A program made the translations under genes and the position numbers. Under the pieces are notes generated by a model, which made no database searches, was not told the DNA's origin, and saw nothing but the letters and a program-made list of their open reading frames with translations. DNA of 64,000 nt from assembly GCF_900108185.1 (NCBI RefSeq), contig NZ_FNVA01000006.1, positions 248,001-312,000 of the forward strand, written 5' to 3'. The stretch's first letter is position 1. Each line of letters opens with the position of its first letter. Positions 1 through 8,800 of this stretch are shown here, piece by piece. Origin of the DNA: Bryocella elongata (GTDB lineage Bacteria; Acidobacteriota; Terriglobia; Terriglobales; Acidobacteriaceae).

Positions 1-135
1 GGGGCGAAGCTCGATGGAATTGCCGCTTCGCGCACCCCGGAAGACACGGGATTCACGGTTGCGCACAGCGTAAGATGGGCCTTGAGCGGCGGGTTCGTAC
101 GCCGATTCGCCCATCCTTCCACTGAGGCCACTGCG

Positions 136-1272
136 TTGTTGTTCTGGCTGCTCTATCAGAAGCTCTTCCCTTACTTTCCGGTCTTCCGCATCTTCCGCTA
201 CGTCACGTTTCGCTGCGTCTTCGCGAGCCTGACGGCGATGCTGATCGGCCTGCTGATTGGGCCGTTCGTCATCGAGCGCCTGCGTGAGTTTCAGATCGGC
301 CAGTACATCCGCGAGGAGGGCCCGGAGAGCCACAAGAAAAAGGGTGGCACGCCCACCATGGGCGGCGTGCTGATCTGCATCTCCATCGTGATTCCCACGC
401 TGTTGTGGAGCAACCTCGCAGACCCGTTTGTGTGGGTGGTGCTGGGTTCAACTCTGGCGTTTGCGGCAATCGGCTTTGCGGATGACTACATCAAGGTAGT
501 GCATAAGCGGAACCTGGGGCTGACGTCGCGGCAGAAGCTGGCGCTGCAGTTCGTGGCCAGCCTCGCCGTAGCGCTCTCGCTGGTGTTCCTCGAAGAGCAG
601 GGATCCTACTCGACGCGACTGATCGTGCCATTTGCGAAGCATCTTCGGCCGAATCTCATCATCGACTCGTTACGGCACGTGCCGCATTTGAGTGTGCTCG
701 CCTTCATCCCGTTCATCGTCTTCGTGATGCTGGTCATTACGTTCAGCTCGAATGCGGTGAACCTTACGGATGGATTGGACGGCCTGGCGATCGGCTGCAC
801 GATCATCGCGGCAGGAGCGCTCACGGTGCTGACGTACGTCAGCGGGCACGTGGTCTTTGCGGACTACCTGGAACTGCAGCGCATGCCCCAGGTGAGTGAG
901 CTGACGATCTTCTGCGGAGCGATGGTGGGCGCCTCCATCGGCTTCCTTTGGTACAACGCGCATCCGGCCGAGATCTTCATGGGCGACGTAGGGTCGCTGA
1001 TGCTGGGCGGAGCGATTGCGACGGTGGCTGTGGTCATCAAGCAGGAGCTGCTGCTGCCGTTCATCGGCGGCGTGTTCATCATGGAGGCGGTGAGCGTGAT
1101 GCTGCAGGTGGGCAGCTACAAGCTTCGCGGCGGGAAGAGGATCTTCAGGATGGCGCCGATCCATCATCACTTCGAGCTGGGTGGATGGAGCGAGTCGAAG
1201 GTGATCGCGCGTTTCTGGATCCTGGCGCTGATCTTTGCGCTGTTTGCGCTGACGACGCTGAAGCTGCGGTAG
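136..1272 (+). CDS. mraY: Phospho-N-acetylmuramoyl-pentapeptide-transferase (MraY)
   Basis: Integral membrane enzyme that moves phospho-MurNAc-pentapeptide from UDP to undecaprenyl phosphate, making lipid I for peptidoglycan. Family signatures are all present: SHKKKGGTPTMGG, the aspartate motif FADDYIK, NAVNLTDGLDGLA, HPAEIFMGDVGSL and the late RMAPIHHHFE. About ten hydrophobic segments are visible. The frame is open to the left edge of the window. I place the start at TTG 136 (or TTG 139), about nine bases after a GAGG, because the family begins with LLYWLLYQKL-like sequence; the frame between TTG 82 and this point looks non-coding. That gives 378 residues, close to the usual 360. mraY normally lies in the division/cell-wall cluster between murF and murD. 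Here it is the last gene before a terminator and a convergent transporter gene; upstream neighbours lie outside the window. Confidence 0.96.
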   Translation: MLFWLLYQKLFPYFPVFRIFRYVTFRCVFASLTAMLIGLLIGPFVIERLREFQIGQYIREEGPESHKKKGGTPTMGGVLICISIVIPTLLWSNLADPFVWVVLGSTLAFAAIGFADDYIKVVHKRNLGLTSRQKLALQFVASLAVALSLVFLEEQGSYSTRLIVPFAKHLRPNLIIDSLRHVPHLSVLAFIPFIVFVMLVITFSSNAVNLTDGLDGLAIGCTIIAAGALTVLTYVSGHVVFADYLELQRMPQVSELTIFCGAMVGASIGFLWYNAHPAEIFMGDVGSLMLGGAIATVAVVIKQELLLPFIGGVFIMEAVSVMLQVGSYKLRGGKRIFRMAPIHHHFELGGWSESKVIARFWILALIFALFALTTLKLR

Positions 1273-1290
1273 GGAACGACCCAAGCCATG

Positions 1291-1322
1291 AGAAAGGCCC
1301 ACGCAAGAGCGTGGGCCTTTCT
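1291..1322. terminator. Perfect 14-bp hairpin between mraY and the nucleoside transporter
   Basis: Arms at 1291-1304 and 1309-1322 (AGAAAGGCCCACGC and its exact complement) enclose a four-base loop. The A-rich left base and T-rich right base make it a plausible bidirectional intrinsic terminator for two convergent genes whose stop codons are 65 bases apart. Confidence 0.85.
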
Positions 1323-1337
1323 CGTTGACCTGTACTC

Positions 1338-2582
1338 TTACTTGATCAGCATGCTCACAATGCTTGCCGACATCAGGTTCGCCATGGTGCCGGCGAGCAT
1401 GGCTCGCATGCCCAGCTTGGCGAGTTCGTTGCGGCGGTTCGGGATGAGGGCTCCGATGCCGCCAATCTGCATGCCCACTGAGCCGAGGTTGGCAAAGCCG
1501 CACAGCGCGAAGGTGGTGATGGACAGCGTTCGCACGCTGATAGAACCCGCCTTCGCAAGCTCGCCCAACTGGTGGTAGGCGATGAATTCGTTCAGCACGG
1601 CACGGGTGCCGATGAGGTTGCCGACCAGCGGGGCCTCGTGCCAGGGAATGCCGATGAGCCAGGCGATGGGGGCGCATAGTGCGCCGAGGGCGTTGCCGAG
1701 GGAGTGCGGAAAGCGAATGTGTCCGTGTGCCCAGGTCCAGTCGGAGATGCCGAGCATGATGGCGTTGATGAGGCCGACGACGGCGAGGAAGCTGATGAGC
1801 ATGATGGCGACGTTCCAGGCGAGCTGGCCGCCGTCGATGGTGCCGCGGGCGACGGCTCCGATGAGGTTCTCGTTCTTGTGCTCCTCGTTCTCGGACATGT
1901 GGACGGTGCCCATCGTGGCGGGGACTTCGGTTTCGGGGACGAGCATTTTCGAGATGAGGATGGTGCCGGGGGCGGTCATGATGACGGCCGAGAGCAGGTC
2001 CTGGGCGTGGATGCCGAAGAGGATGTAGGCGGCCATGATGCCGCCGGAGACGTGGGCCATGCCGGAGGTCATGATGGTCATCAGCTCGGAGCGGGTGGCG
2101 TCGCCGAGGAATGGGCGGATGGTGAGCGGGGCTTCGGTCTGGCCCATGAAGATGGAGGCGGCGACGTTGGTGGACTCGGCTCCGGAGGTGCCCATGGTGC
2201 GCTGCATCAGCCACGCCATCACCTTGATGACCTGCTGCATGATCTTCAGGTGATAGAGCATGGCGAAGAGCGCGGAGACGAAGATGATGGTCGGCAGGAC
2301 GGAGAAGGCGAAGACCTGTAACGGGCTCTTGGGGTCGCCGAGCTGGCCGAAGACCATGGCGGAGCCGTCAACGGCGTGGCTCAGGAGGGCGGTCACCGCG
2401 TCGGAACCGGCCTTGAGGACCTTCTGGCCGTAGCTCACCTTGATGACAAGGAACGCGAAGAACACCTGGAGGCCGAGGCCCCAGGCGACCGTCCTCCAGC
2501 GGATCGCGCGGCGATTGGTGGAGAGCGCGTAGGCTACGCCGAGAAATACAAGAAGTCCAAGCAGACCGGTGAATCGTGCCAA
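1338..2582 (-). CDS. Concentrative (CNT-family) nucleoside transporter, NupC-like
   Basis: Inner-membrane cation-coupled nucleoside importer. The 414-residue protein has the CNT architecture: several N-terminal membrane helices, a nucleoside-recognition (Gate) middle, and the conserved segments GQTEAPLTIRPF and TTFALCGFANLGSVGMQIGG that line the substrate and ion sites. I start it at TTG 2582, seven bases after AAAGGAG. A longer reading to 2669 adds 29 residues unlike the family. It lies about 1 kb from cdd and deoA, although a cold-shock gene and an unknown gene intervene on the other strand, so import and breakdown of pyrimidine nucleosides are probably linked. Substrate preference cannot be read from sequence alone. 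Confidence 0.9.
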   Translation of the reverse strand: MARFTGLLGLLVFLGVAYALSTNRRAIRWRTVAWGLGLQVFFAFLVIKVSYGQKVLKAGSDAVTALLSHAVDGSAMVFGQLGDPKSPLQVFAFSVLPTIIFVSALFAMLYHLKIMQQVIKVMAWLMQRTMGTSGAESTNVAASIFMGQTEAPLTIRPFLGDATRSELMTIMTSGMAHVSGGIMAAYILFGIHAQDLLSAVIMTAPGTILISKMLVPETEVPATMGTVHMSENEEHKNENLIGAVARGTIDGGQLAWNVAIMLISFLAVVGLINAIMLGISDWTWAHGHIRFPHSLGNALGALCAPIAWLIGIPWHEAPLVGNLIGTRAVLNEFIAYHQLGELAKAGSISVRTLSITTFALCGFANLGSVGMQIGGIGALIPNRRNELAKLGMRAMLAGTMANLMSASIVSMLIK

Positions 2583-2860
2583 GGCGCGCTCCTTTAGTTC
2601 CAATGAGATCAAAGACGGTTGGCTGGAAAGGCAAGTGTACTTGAGGATTCCGGAACGGAACAGATTCACCTGTTGATAGGGTGATTGAAAAGAAGATTAC
2701 CTTCGGTTGAACTGCGATGGAGGCAATACCGTCTGGCGATGCTACACTGGAGTGGATCGACGAACTCCGATCTGGTCTATTGCCTGTTCTGGCTGTCCGC
2801 TCTACTCGCAAACAATTCCAAATTGCGTTCAGCGGTTCATCTGATTTAAAGGACAAGACA

Positions 2861-3061
2861 ATGGAAACGGGAACAGTCAAGTGGTTCAACGATACTAAGG
2901 GTTTTGGTTTTCTGAGCCGCGCAAATGGTGAGGACGTATTCGTTCACCACACGGCGATCCAGAGCAATGGCTTCCGTTCGCTTCAGGAAGGCCAGCAGGT
3001 TCAGTTCGACGTCGTCAAGGGCCCCAAGGGCTGGCAGGCAGAGAACGTCCGCGTCGCGTAA
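2861..3061 (+). CDS. Cold-shock domain protein (CspA family)
   Basis: A 66-residue single cold-shock domain, an OB-fold RNA/ssDNA chaperone. It opens [10 protein letters not shown], with RNP1-like KGFGFL at residues 13-18 and RNP2-like VFVHH at 26-30, and covers the full length of the family. The start is ATG 2861, preceded by AAAGGA at 2848-2853; the upstream in-frame extension to 2717 has no family similarity. The gene is followed by a strong terminator and is monocistronic. About 190 bases separate it from the divergent transporter ORF, so a long 5' leader of the kind that regulates cspA genes is possible, though I could not identify a cold-box. Confidence 0.95.
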   Translation: METGTVKWFNDTKGFGFLSRANGEDVFVHHTAIQSNGFRSLQEGQQVQFDVVKGPKGWQAENVRVA

Positions 3062-3080
3062 GCACGACAGCATCGAGAAG

Positions 3081-3113
3081 GGGCGGTTCCTTTGGACCGC
3101 CCTTTTTCTTTTT
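3081..3113 (+). terminator. Intrinsic terminator of the cold-shock gene
   Basis: A GGGCGGT/ACCGCCC stem with a short extension and a TTT loop (3081-3102) is followed by TTTTTCTTTTT. It begins 20 bases after the csp stop codon. Confidence 0.88.
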
Positions 3114-3211
3114 GGGGCCACGCGGTGATTCGCCGTCGTGCCCTTTTGCAGTTTCCCGCAATATCAGAGACCTGCGGGCTGGTTCTTGAGCGGAATCGAG
3201 GAGAGATTCAA

Positions 3212-3613
3212 ATGGCGAATACGAGCGAGAACAAGTACTACCTGAAGACTGTGCACGAAGATATCGACCTCTATGACCGGAAACTGGCTCATCTGATGAA
3301 GTACGAGACCTTCGCGACGGAAGCAGACCGTAACGCCGCGGCCCGCAAGCTGAACCTGAAGCGCGAGCTGCTGGTGAAGACGGCCAAGCGCCTTGTGGCC
3401 GATGGCATGGAATTCAGCGAAAAGGATCTTCCTCGCTCGATGCGTCCCGCGGAGCCTTCCCCCGAAGAGGCGGCTCCGGTCGCTGCCGTCGAGGCGACCG
3501 TGGAAGCAGAGAAGCCCGCCGCAGCCGGCAATCGCAGCACCCGCCGCAATGCGTCGGCCTTTCCCGCCAACGCATTGGGCTGGACTCTTCCCTCGTCCGA
3601 AGCCAAGGCTTAA
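3212..3613 (+). CDS. Small charged hypothetical protein
   Basis: I do not recognise this 133-residue protein. ATG 3212 is preceded by GAGGAGAG at 3199-3206, an excellent ribosome binding site. Residues 1-75 are highly charged and predicted helical (KYYLKTVHEDIDLYDRKLAHL and following). Residues 80-110 are rich in Ala, Pro and Glu, and the C-terminus is a low-complexity Ala/Ser/Arg tail. There is no signal peptide or membrane segment, so it is probably cytoplasmic. It follows the cold-shock gene but is separated from it by a terminator. The DNA composition matches the neighbours. Confidence 0.75.
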   Translation: MANTSENKYYLKTVHEDIDLYDRKLAHLMKYETFATEADRNAAARKLNLKRELLVKTAKRLVADGMEFSEKDLPRSMRPAEPSPEEAAPVAAVEATVEAEKPAAAGNRSTRRNASAFPANALGWTLPSSEAKA

Positions 3614-3641
3614 AGCGGGGGCCGCCATCTCGCGGCCCCAC

Positions 3642-5078
3642 CTATGTTGCCTGCTTCAGGCTCCCTGGCCGGCCGGTCACTACCTCGCGGACCAGAGGGT
3701 GTCGTGTGGGCGGCCTATCGCAGATCTTAAGGGTGGCGCGCAGCATCTGCTCCGGCTCATCCAGCAAGGCTGCGTCCTCGGCAAAGAGCGTGAAGACCGG
3801 CTGCCCAGCCTCGAGTTTTGCTCCCAGCTTGGCGTGCGACTCGATCCCCGCGTGAGCGCTGACCGGGTCACCCGGCCTGGCGCGTCCCGCCCCCAGCCTC
3901 TGCACTGCCCAGCCTACCTGCTTGCAATCCATCGCGCTTAGATATCCCGCTCGCTCCGCCTTCACGACGCGCGTTGCCTTCGGTTGGTGGAAGGCTGCGG
4001 GATCGTTGAATACGAGCACATCGCCGCCCTGCGCTTCCACGATCGACAGCCATGCCTTATAGGCGGCTCCATTGCGCAGCAACTCATCGCTGAGCTTCGC
4101 GCCGTCTTCGGGAGAGGCACTCTTGCCGGCGAAGTAAAGCATCCAGCCGGAGAGCACGTTCGAGAGCTCGATCAGGTCGGACGACGTCGCGTGGCGTCTT
4201 CCCTGCATGATGTCGACGCACTCCCATACCTCAACCCAGTTGCCGCTGAATCTGCCGAGGGGTTCGTCCATGGTGGTGAGTACCGCGGCGGTACGCGTGC
4301 CTGCGAGTTCACCGGTGGAGACCATCAGGCTGGCGAGGAACTGCGACTGCTCGTAGCTGGGCATGAATGCGCCAGAGCCCACCTTCACGTCGAGGACGAG
4401 CCCCCGGATGTCCTCTGCGAGCTTCTTGCTCATGATGCTGGCGCAGATGAGGTTGGGCGATTCGACGGTGCCGGTGTGGTCGCGCATTGCGTAGAGGATG
4501 CGATCTGCGGGAACAAGCCGCGGCGTCTGCCCCACTAGCGCGGCATGCGTGCGCTCCAGCACCTCGCGCATGCGGGCCAGCGGTAGCTGCGTATCGAAGC
4601 CCGGGATCGTCTCCAGCTTGTCCAGCGTTCCCCCTGTGTGACCGAGGCTGCGCCCGCTGATCATCGGGACGGAGATCGAGGGCTTGCCCTCCAGCCCGGC
4701 TGCGGCGATCACAGGAGCGATCAGCAGGGAGCTCTTATCGCCAACGCCACCAGTGGAGTGCTTGTCGACGGTGAACGTGTCCAGGCCGGTGGCGTCAAAG
4801 GTCTCGCCCGAATACCGCATTGCCTTGGTAAGCTCGGCGAGTTCTACGCGCGTGAGTCCGCGCTGGAAGATGGCCATCAACATGGAGGCAATCTGCGCGG
4901 CGGTGATGCGGTCGTGCGCCGCGAGCGTGGCGGGAAGCTGATGGTTCGCTTCGGCGATCTGCTGCTCTCCGTAGAGCACGACCGTGCGGACGAAGTGCTG
5001 GACCTCGGCTGCATTCAGCTCGCCGCCGTCACGTTTCTTCAGGATGAGATCAATGGGATGGATCACTGTTTCGGACAT
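3642..5078 (-). CDS. deoA: Thymidine/pyrimidine-nucleoside phosphorylase
   Basis: Cytoplasmic phosphorylase that splits thymidine, and perhaps uridine or deoxyuridine, to the free base and (deoxy)ribose-1-phosphate. The family signature KHSTGGVGDKSSL is at residues 106-118, followed by the phosphate and base site SGRSLGHTGGTLDKLETIPG and a C-terminal PYNP-type domain. At 478 residues it is somewhat longer than E. coli DeoA (about 440). It is co-directional with cdd, whose stop lies 61 bases upstream, forming a two-gene pyrimidine salvage operon: cytidine to uridine, then phosphorolysis. Whether it is the thymidine-specific (DeoA) or broader (Pdp) form cannot be settled by eye. Confidence 0.93.
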   Translation of the reverse strand: MSETVIHPIDLILKKRDGGELNAAEVQHFVRTVVLYGEQQIAEANHQLPATLAAHDRITAAQIASMLMAIFQRGLTRVELAELTKAMRYSGETFDATGLDTFTVDKHSTGGVGDKSSLLIAPVIAAAGLEGKPSISVPMISGRSLGHTGGTLDKLETIPGFDTQLPLARMREVLERTHAALVGQTPRLVPADRILYAMRDHTGTVESPNLICASIMSKKLAEDIRGLVLDVKVGSGAFMPSYEQSQFLASLMVSTGELAGTRTAAVLTTMDEPLGRFSGNWVEVWECVDIMQGRRHATSSDLIELSNVLSGWMLYFAGKSASPEDGAKLSDELLRNGAAYKAWLSIVEAQGGDVLVFNDPAAFHQPKATRVVKAERAGYLSAMDCKQVGWAVQRLGAGRARPGDPVSAHAGIESHAKLGAKLEAGQPVFTLFAEDAALLDEPEQMLRATLKICDRPPTRHPLVREVVTGRPGSLKQAT

Positions 5079-5139
5079 GTCGAGAATTTCTGCGCTCAGC
5101 GCGATGTGTCTGCGTTACCCACATGGCAATGCGTCTTGT

Positions 5140-5580
5140 TTACTTCGGCTCGATGAAGGTACCGCGAAACGCGTGTGGGAGCAGAGCTCCCAACGTCGTC
5201 TCGGCGGGTTCGTTGTGCTCGGCGGGATAAAGGATCAGCACATCGTCGTCTCCAAACTCGGAGAGCGTCTGACGGCACGCCCCGCAGGGCATCGAAGCGG
5301 AGTCGTTGAGGTTTGCCACCGCGACCGCGCGAAGGCGGATGCGGGGACCAAGTTCGCTCACGGCACGAGCAATCGCCGCCTGCTCTGCGCACGAGGTCAA
5401 ACGGTAGGAAGCGTTTTCGACGTTGCAACCAGTGAAGATGGTGCCGTCGGTGAGCAACAGTGCCGCTCCCACGCGGAAGTGGCTGTAGGGCGAGTAGGAG
5501 TGTTGCGCTACCGCAGTGGCGAGCTCACGCAGCTTCAGACGAAGCTCGGGCGAGATCTCCTCTTCGACGGCCAGGGGCAC
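5140..5580 (-). CDS. cdd: Cytidine deaminase
   Basis: Deaminates cytidine and deoxycytidine to uridine and deoxyuridine. This is a 146-residue homotetrameric-type enzyme with zinc ligands Cys64 (in SCAEQ), Cys99 and Cys102 (PCGACRQ) and proton shuttle Glu66. The substrate motif GCNVENASY is at 51-59. It starts at ATG 5580 and lies upstream of deoA on the same strand, matching the order of the salvage steps. Confidence 0.95.
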   Translation of the reverse strand: MPLAVEEEISPELRLKLRELATAVAQHSYSPYSHFRVGAALLLTDGTIFTGCNVENASYRLTSCAEQAAIARAVSELGPRIRLRAVAVANLNDSASMPCGACRQTLSEFGDDDVLILYPAEHNEPAETTLGALLPHAFRGTFIEPK

Positions 5581-5841
5581 GGGCTTGCTCCTCGAGAAAT
5601 CTTCCGGAAGGCACGATGTGCTGCCGGGGAAACGTCGATGCTATGCCGATAGCTGCGTGAGCGCAAGCCCGGACCAGTACGCGAGCCGGTTCATCCTTGG
5701 CCGCTGTCGTGACGCCGCTCGGCCAAATGCTACGCACAAGTGGGCTTGACCGCACGTCGCCATCCTGTTTGCATCCAATCGAGAGGCTTTGCATCTCGTT
5801 GTTGGACGCTAAGCAGCAAGGCGAGTCTGTGAAGTAAGTGG

Positions 5842-8800
5842 ATGAGTGAGTCTGTGGCCAAGCGTACGAAGAAGACCGAGCCAGCTGTTGCGACCGAGGT
5901 TCGAGCCGCAGAAGACGTGCTCACCCTCTTTCACCCGGTCACGGCGGGGTGGTTTCGGGCTGTCTTTGAGCAGGTCACGGCGCCGCAGCGTGAAGGCTGG
6001 CCTGCGATTGCGCGCGGCGAGTCGACGCTCATCCTCGCTCCTACGGGAACTGGCAAGACGCTGACGGCGTTCCTGTGGTGCCTTGACCGTCTCATGCTGC
6101 AGGATCGGGGTGCAGCGGCAGGTACTGAGGAGCAGGAGCGCGGCACCACGACCGGTACGAGCAAAAAGAAGAAGAGCGCGGGCACCGGCTGCAAGGTTCT
6201 GTACATCTCGCCCCTCAAGGCGCTTGCAGTCGACGTGGAGCGCAACCTTCGTTCGCCGCTCGCGGGTATTGCGAACATGGCGCAGCGCGAAGGCGTGGCC
6301 GTGCATGTGCCAGACATCAGCGTGCGCACGGGGGACACGAGTCCGCGCGATCGCGCGCGCTTCCGCACACACCCCGGCGACATCCTCATCACCACGCCGG
6401 AGTCGCTGTATCTGTTGCTCACCTCGAACGCAAGTGAAGCGCTGCGCAGCATCGAGACGGTCATCATCGATGAGATACACGCGCTGGTTCCGACGAAGCG
6501 TGGAGCGCACCTGATGCTCTCGATCGAGCGGCTCGAAGCGTTGTGCGGCCGCAAGCTGCAGCGCATCGGACTCAGCGCCACGCAGCGGCCCCTTGAAGAG
6601 GTTGCTCGGTTTCTTGGTGGAGCGGACACGGGCGACGGAGCTGCGATTGCCGTTGAGTCGCCGACGTTGCAGCCGGCTGCGGACGGCGACCATGATGCCC
6701 AGCCCGCAGAGACGGAGAGCAACACTGGCATTCGCTATCGCCCCGTGACGATCATCAACGCGGGCGCACGCAAAATCCTGGAGCTCACCGTCGAGGTGCC
6801 GGTCGAGGACATGGCGCGACTCGGTGATATAGAAGAGCTGCCCAGCGGACCAGCGTCGCAGGGCCCGAAGCGGACCTCGATCTGGCAGTCGATCCATCCT
6901 CGTCTGCTGGAGATCGTGCGCGAGCGGACCTCGACGCTGATCTTCGTCAACGCTCGCCGCGTAGCGGAGCGGCTTGCGGGGGCGTTGAACGAGCTCGCCG
7001 GAGAGAACCTCGCGCGGGCACATCATGGTTCCCTCGCAGCAGCGCAGAGAAGCGAGATTGAAGAGATGCTCAAGGCCGGTCGACTGAAGGCCCTGGTGTG
7101 CACCTCATCGCTGGAGCTCGGGATCGATATGGGCGCGGTCGATTTGGTGGTGCAGATTGAAGCTCCCCCGAGTGTGGCCAGCGGGATGCAGCGCATCGGT
7201 CGCGCAGGGCACCAGGTGGGCGCGCCATCCACCGGCATCATCTTTCCCAAGTACCGTGCCGACCTCGTGGCCTGTGCTGCTGTAACGCAAGCGATGCACG
7301 AGGGACACGTCGAGTCCACTCGCTTCCTTCGGAACCCTCTCGATGTGCTGGCGCAGCAGGTCGTCGCAATCCTCGCGCAACCACCTTCGCTGCGACCCGA
7401 AGAGCGCAAGCCTTCGGGAAAGCGTGTCCTTGCAGCCTCGGGAGAAGATGCGGTCGAGGAAGATTCTCCCGGCATCAGCTACGACGCGTTGCTGCGTCTT
7501 GTGCGCAGTGCCGCGCCGTTTGCGGGGCTAAGCATGCGATCGTTCGACGGCGTGTTGGACATGCTTGCGGGCCGCTATCCTTCCGATGAGTTTGCCGAGC
7601 TGCGTCCGCGCATCATCTGGGATCGCCAGCGCAATTGGTTGACACCTCGGCAAGGCGCGAAGCGGCTCGCGATCCTCAATGGCGGCACCATTCCTGACCG
7701 CGGCCTCTATGGTGTCTTTCTCAGCGGCGCTTCAAAGCCCCTTCGAGTGGGCGAGCTCGATGAGGAGATGGTCTTCGAAGCGCGCACAGGTGAGACCTTC
7801 ATGCTGGGGGCATCGACGTGGCGCATCGATGAAATCACGCACGATCGCGTGCTTGTCTCGCCTGCTCCTGGCGAGCCAGGGAAGATGCCCTTCTGGCACG
7901 GCGATCGCCCAGGGCGTCCTGTTGAGTTTGGCCGGCGCATCGGTGCGCTGACTCGCGAACTGCGCGAGCTTCCACGCTCAGCCGCGATGACGCGCCTGAT
8001 GCAGCAGCACGATCTCGGACAACAGGCGGCAGAGAATGTGCTGCGCTATCTCGCTGACCAGGAGCTCGCAACGACGATGGTCCCCGATGATCGGACCATC
8101 GTCATCGAACGTGTACGCGATGAGCTTGGCGATTGGCGTCTCTGTTGCCTCACGCCCTTCGGCAGTCGTGTGCATACGCCCTGGGCGATGGCGGTGAGTG
8201 CGCGCCTGAAGGATGCGGGTCTCGATGTCGAGACGATGTGGAGTGAGGATGGCTTCGTCATTCGTTTTCCGGAGACCGAGGCGCCTCCCGATGCCGATCT
8301 GCTGTTGATGAGTGCGGAAGAGGCGAACGAACTCATCCTGCGTCAGCTCGGATCGAGCGCACTCTTTGCTGCGAAGTTTCGCGAGGCAAGCTCACGTGCG
8401 TTACTGCTGCCGCGCCGTCGCGCCGATGGGCGGTCACCGTTGTGGCAGCAGCGCAAGCGAGCGTACGACCTGCTCAGTGTGGCTTCGCGCTATCGTGAGT
8501 TTCCGATGTTGCTCGAAGCGTATCGCGAGTGCCTGCGCGATGTCTTCGACATGCCCGCGCTGATGGAGTTGCTGCGTGCCATCACGAATCGATCGATGCG
8601 CGTGCACGTGGTGGACTCTCGCACGCCATCACCATTTGCGGGCGCACTCCTGTTCAGCTACGTTGCGAACTACATCTACGATGGCGATGCTCCGCTGGCA
8701 GAACGTCGAGCACAGGCTCTTGCGATCGATCAGGACCAACTGCGAGAGCTGCTCGGCGACGCGGATCTGCGCGAACTGCTGGATGCTGCGGCGATCGAGG

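Noticed and set aside
1..135. Possible end of an upstream coding gene such as murF
   Set aside because: None of the three plus frames reads as a recognisable protein end; the AAGATGGGC...GCCCATCCTT pair (72-118) looks more like intergenic repeat sequence.
670..2214. A 514-codon minus-strand open frame across mraY and the transporter
   Set aside because: Arg/His/Pro-rich composition typical of antisense frames in GC-rich DNA; it overlaps two clear genes and has no family similarity.
2670..2860. Riboswitch or cold-box in the leader of the cold-shock gene
   Set aside because: No recognisable conserved element by eye; only the possibility of a long leader can be stated.
5809..7026. A 405-codon minus-strand frame opposite lhr
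   Set aside because: Covers the helicase motifs in antisense and has no recognisable domain.
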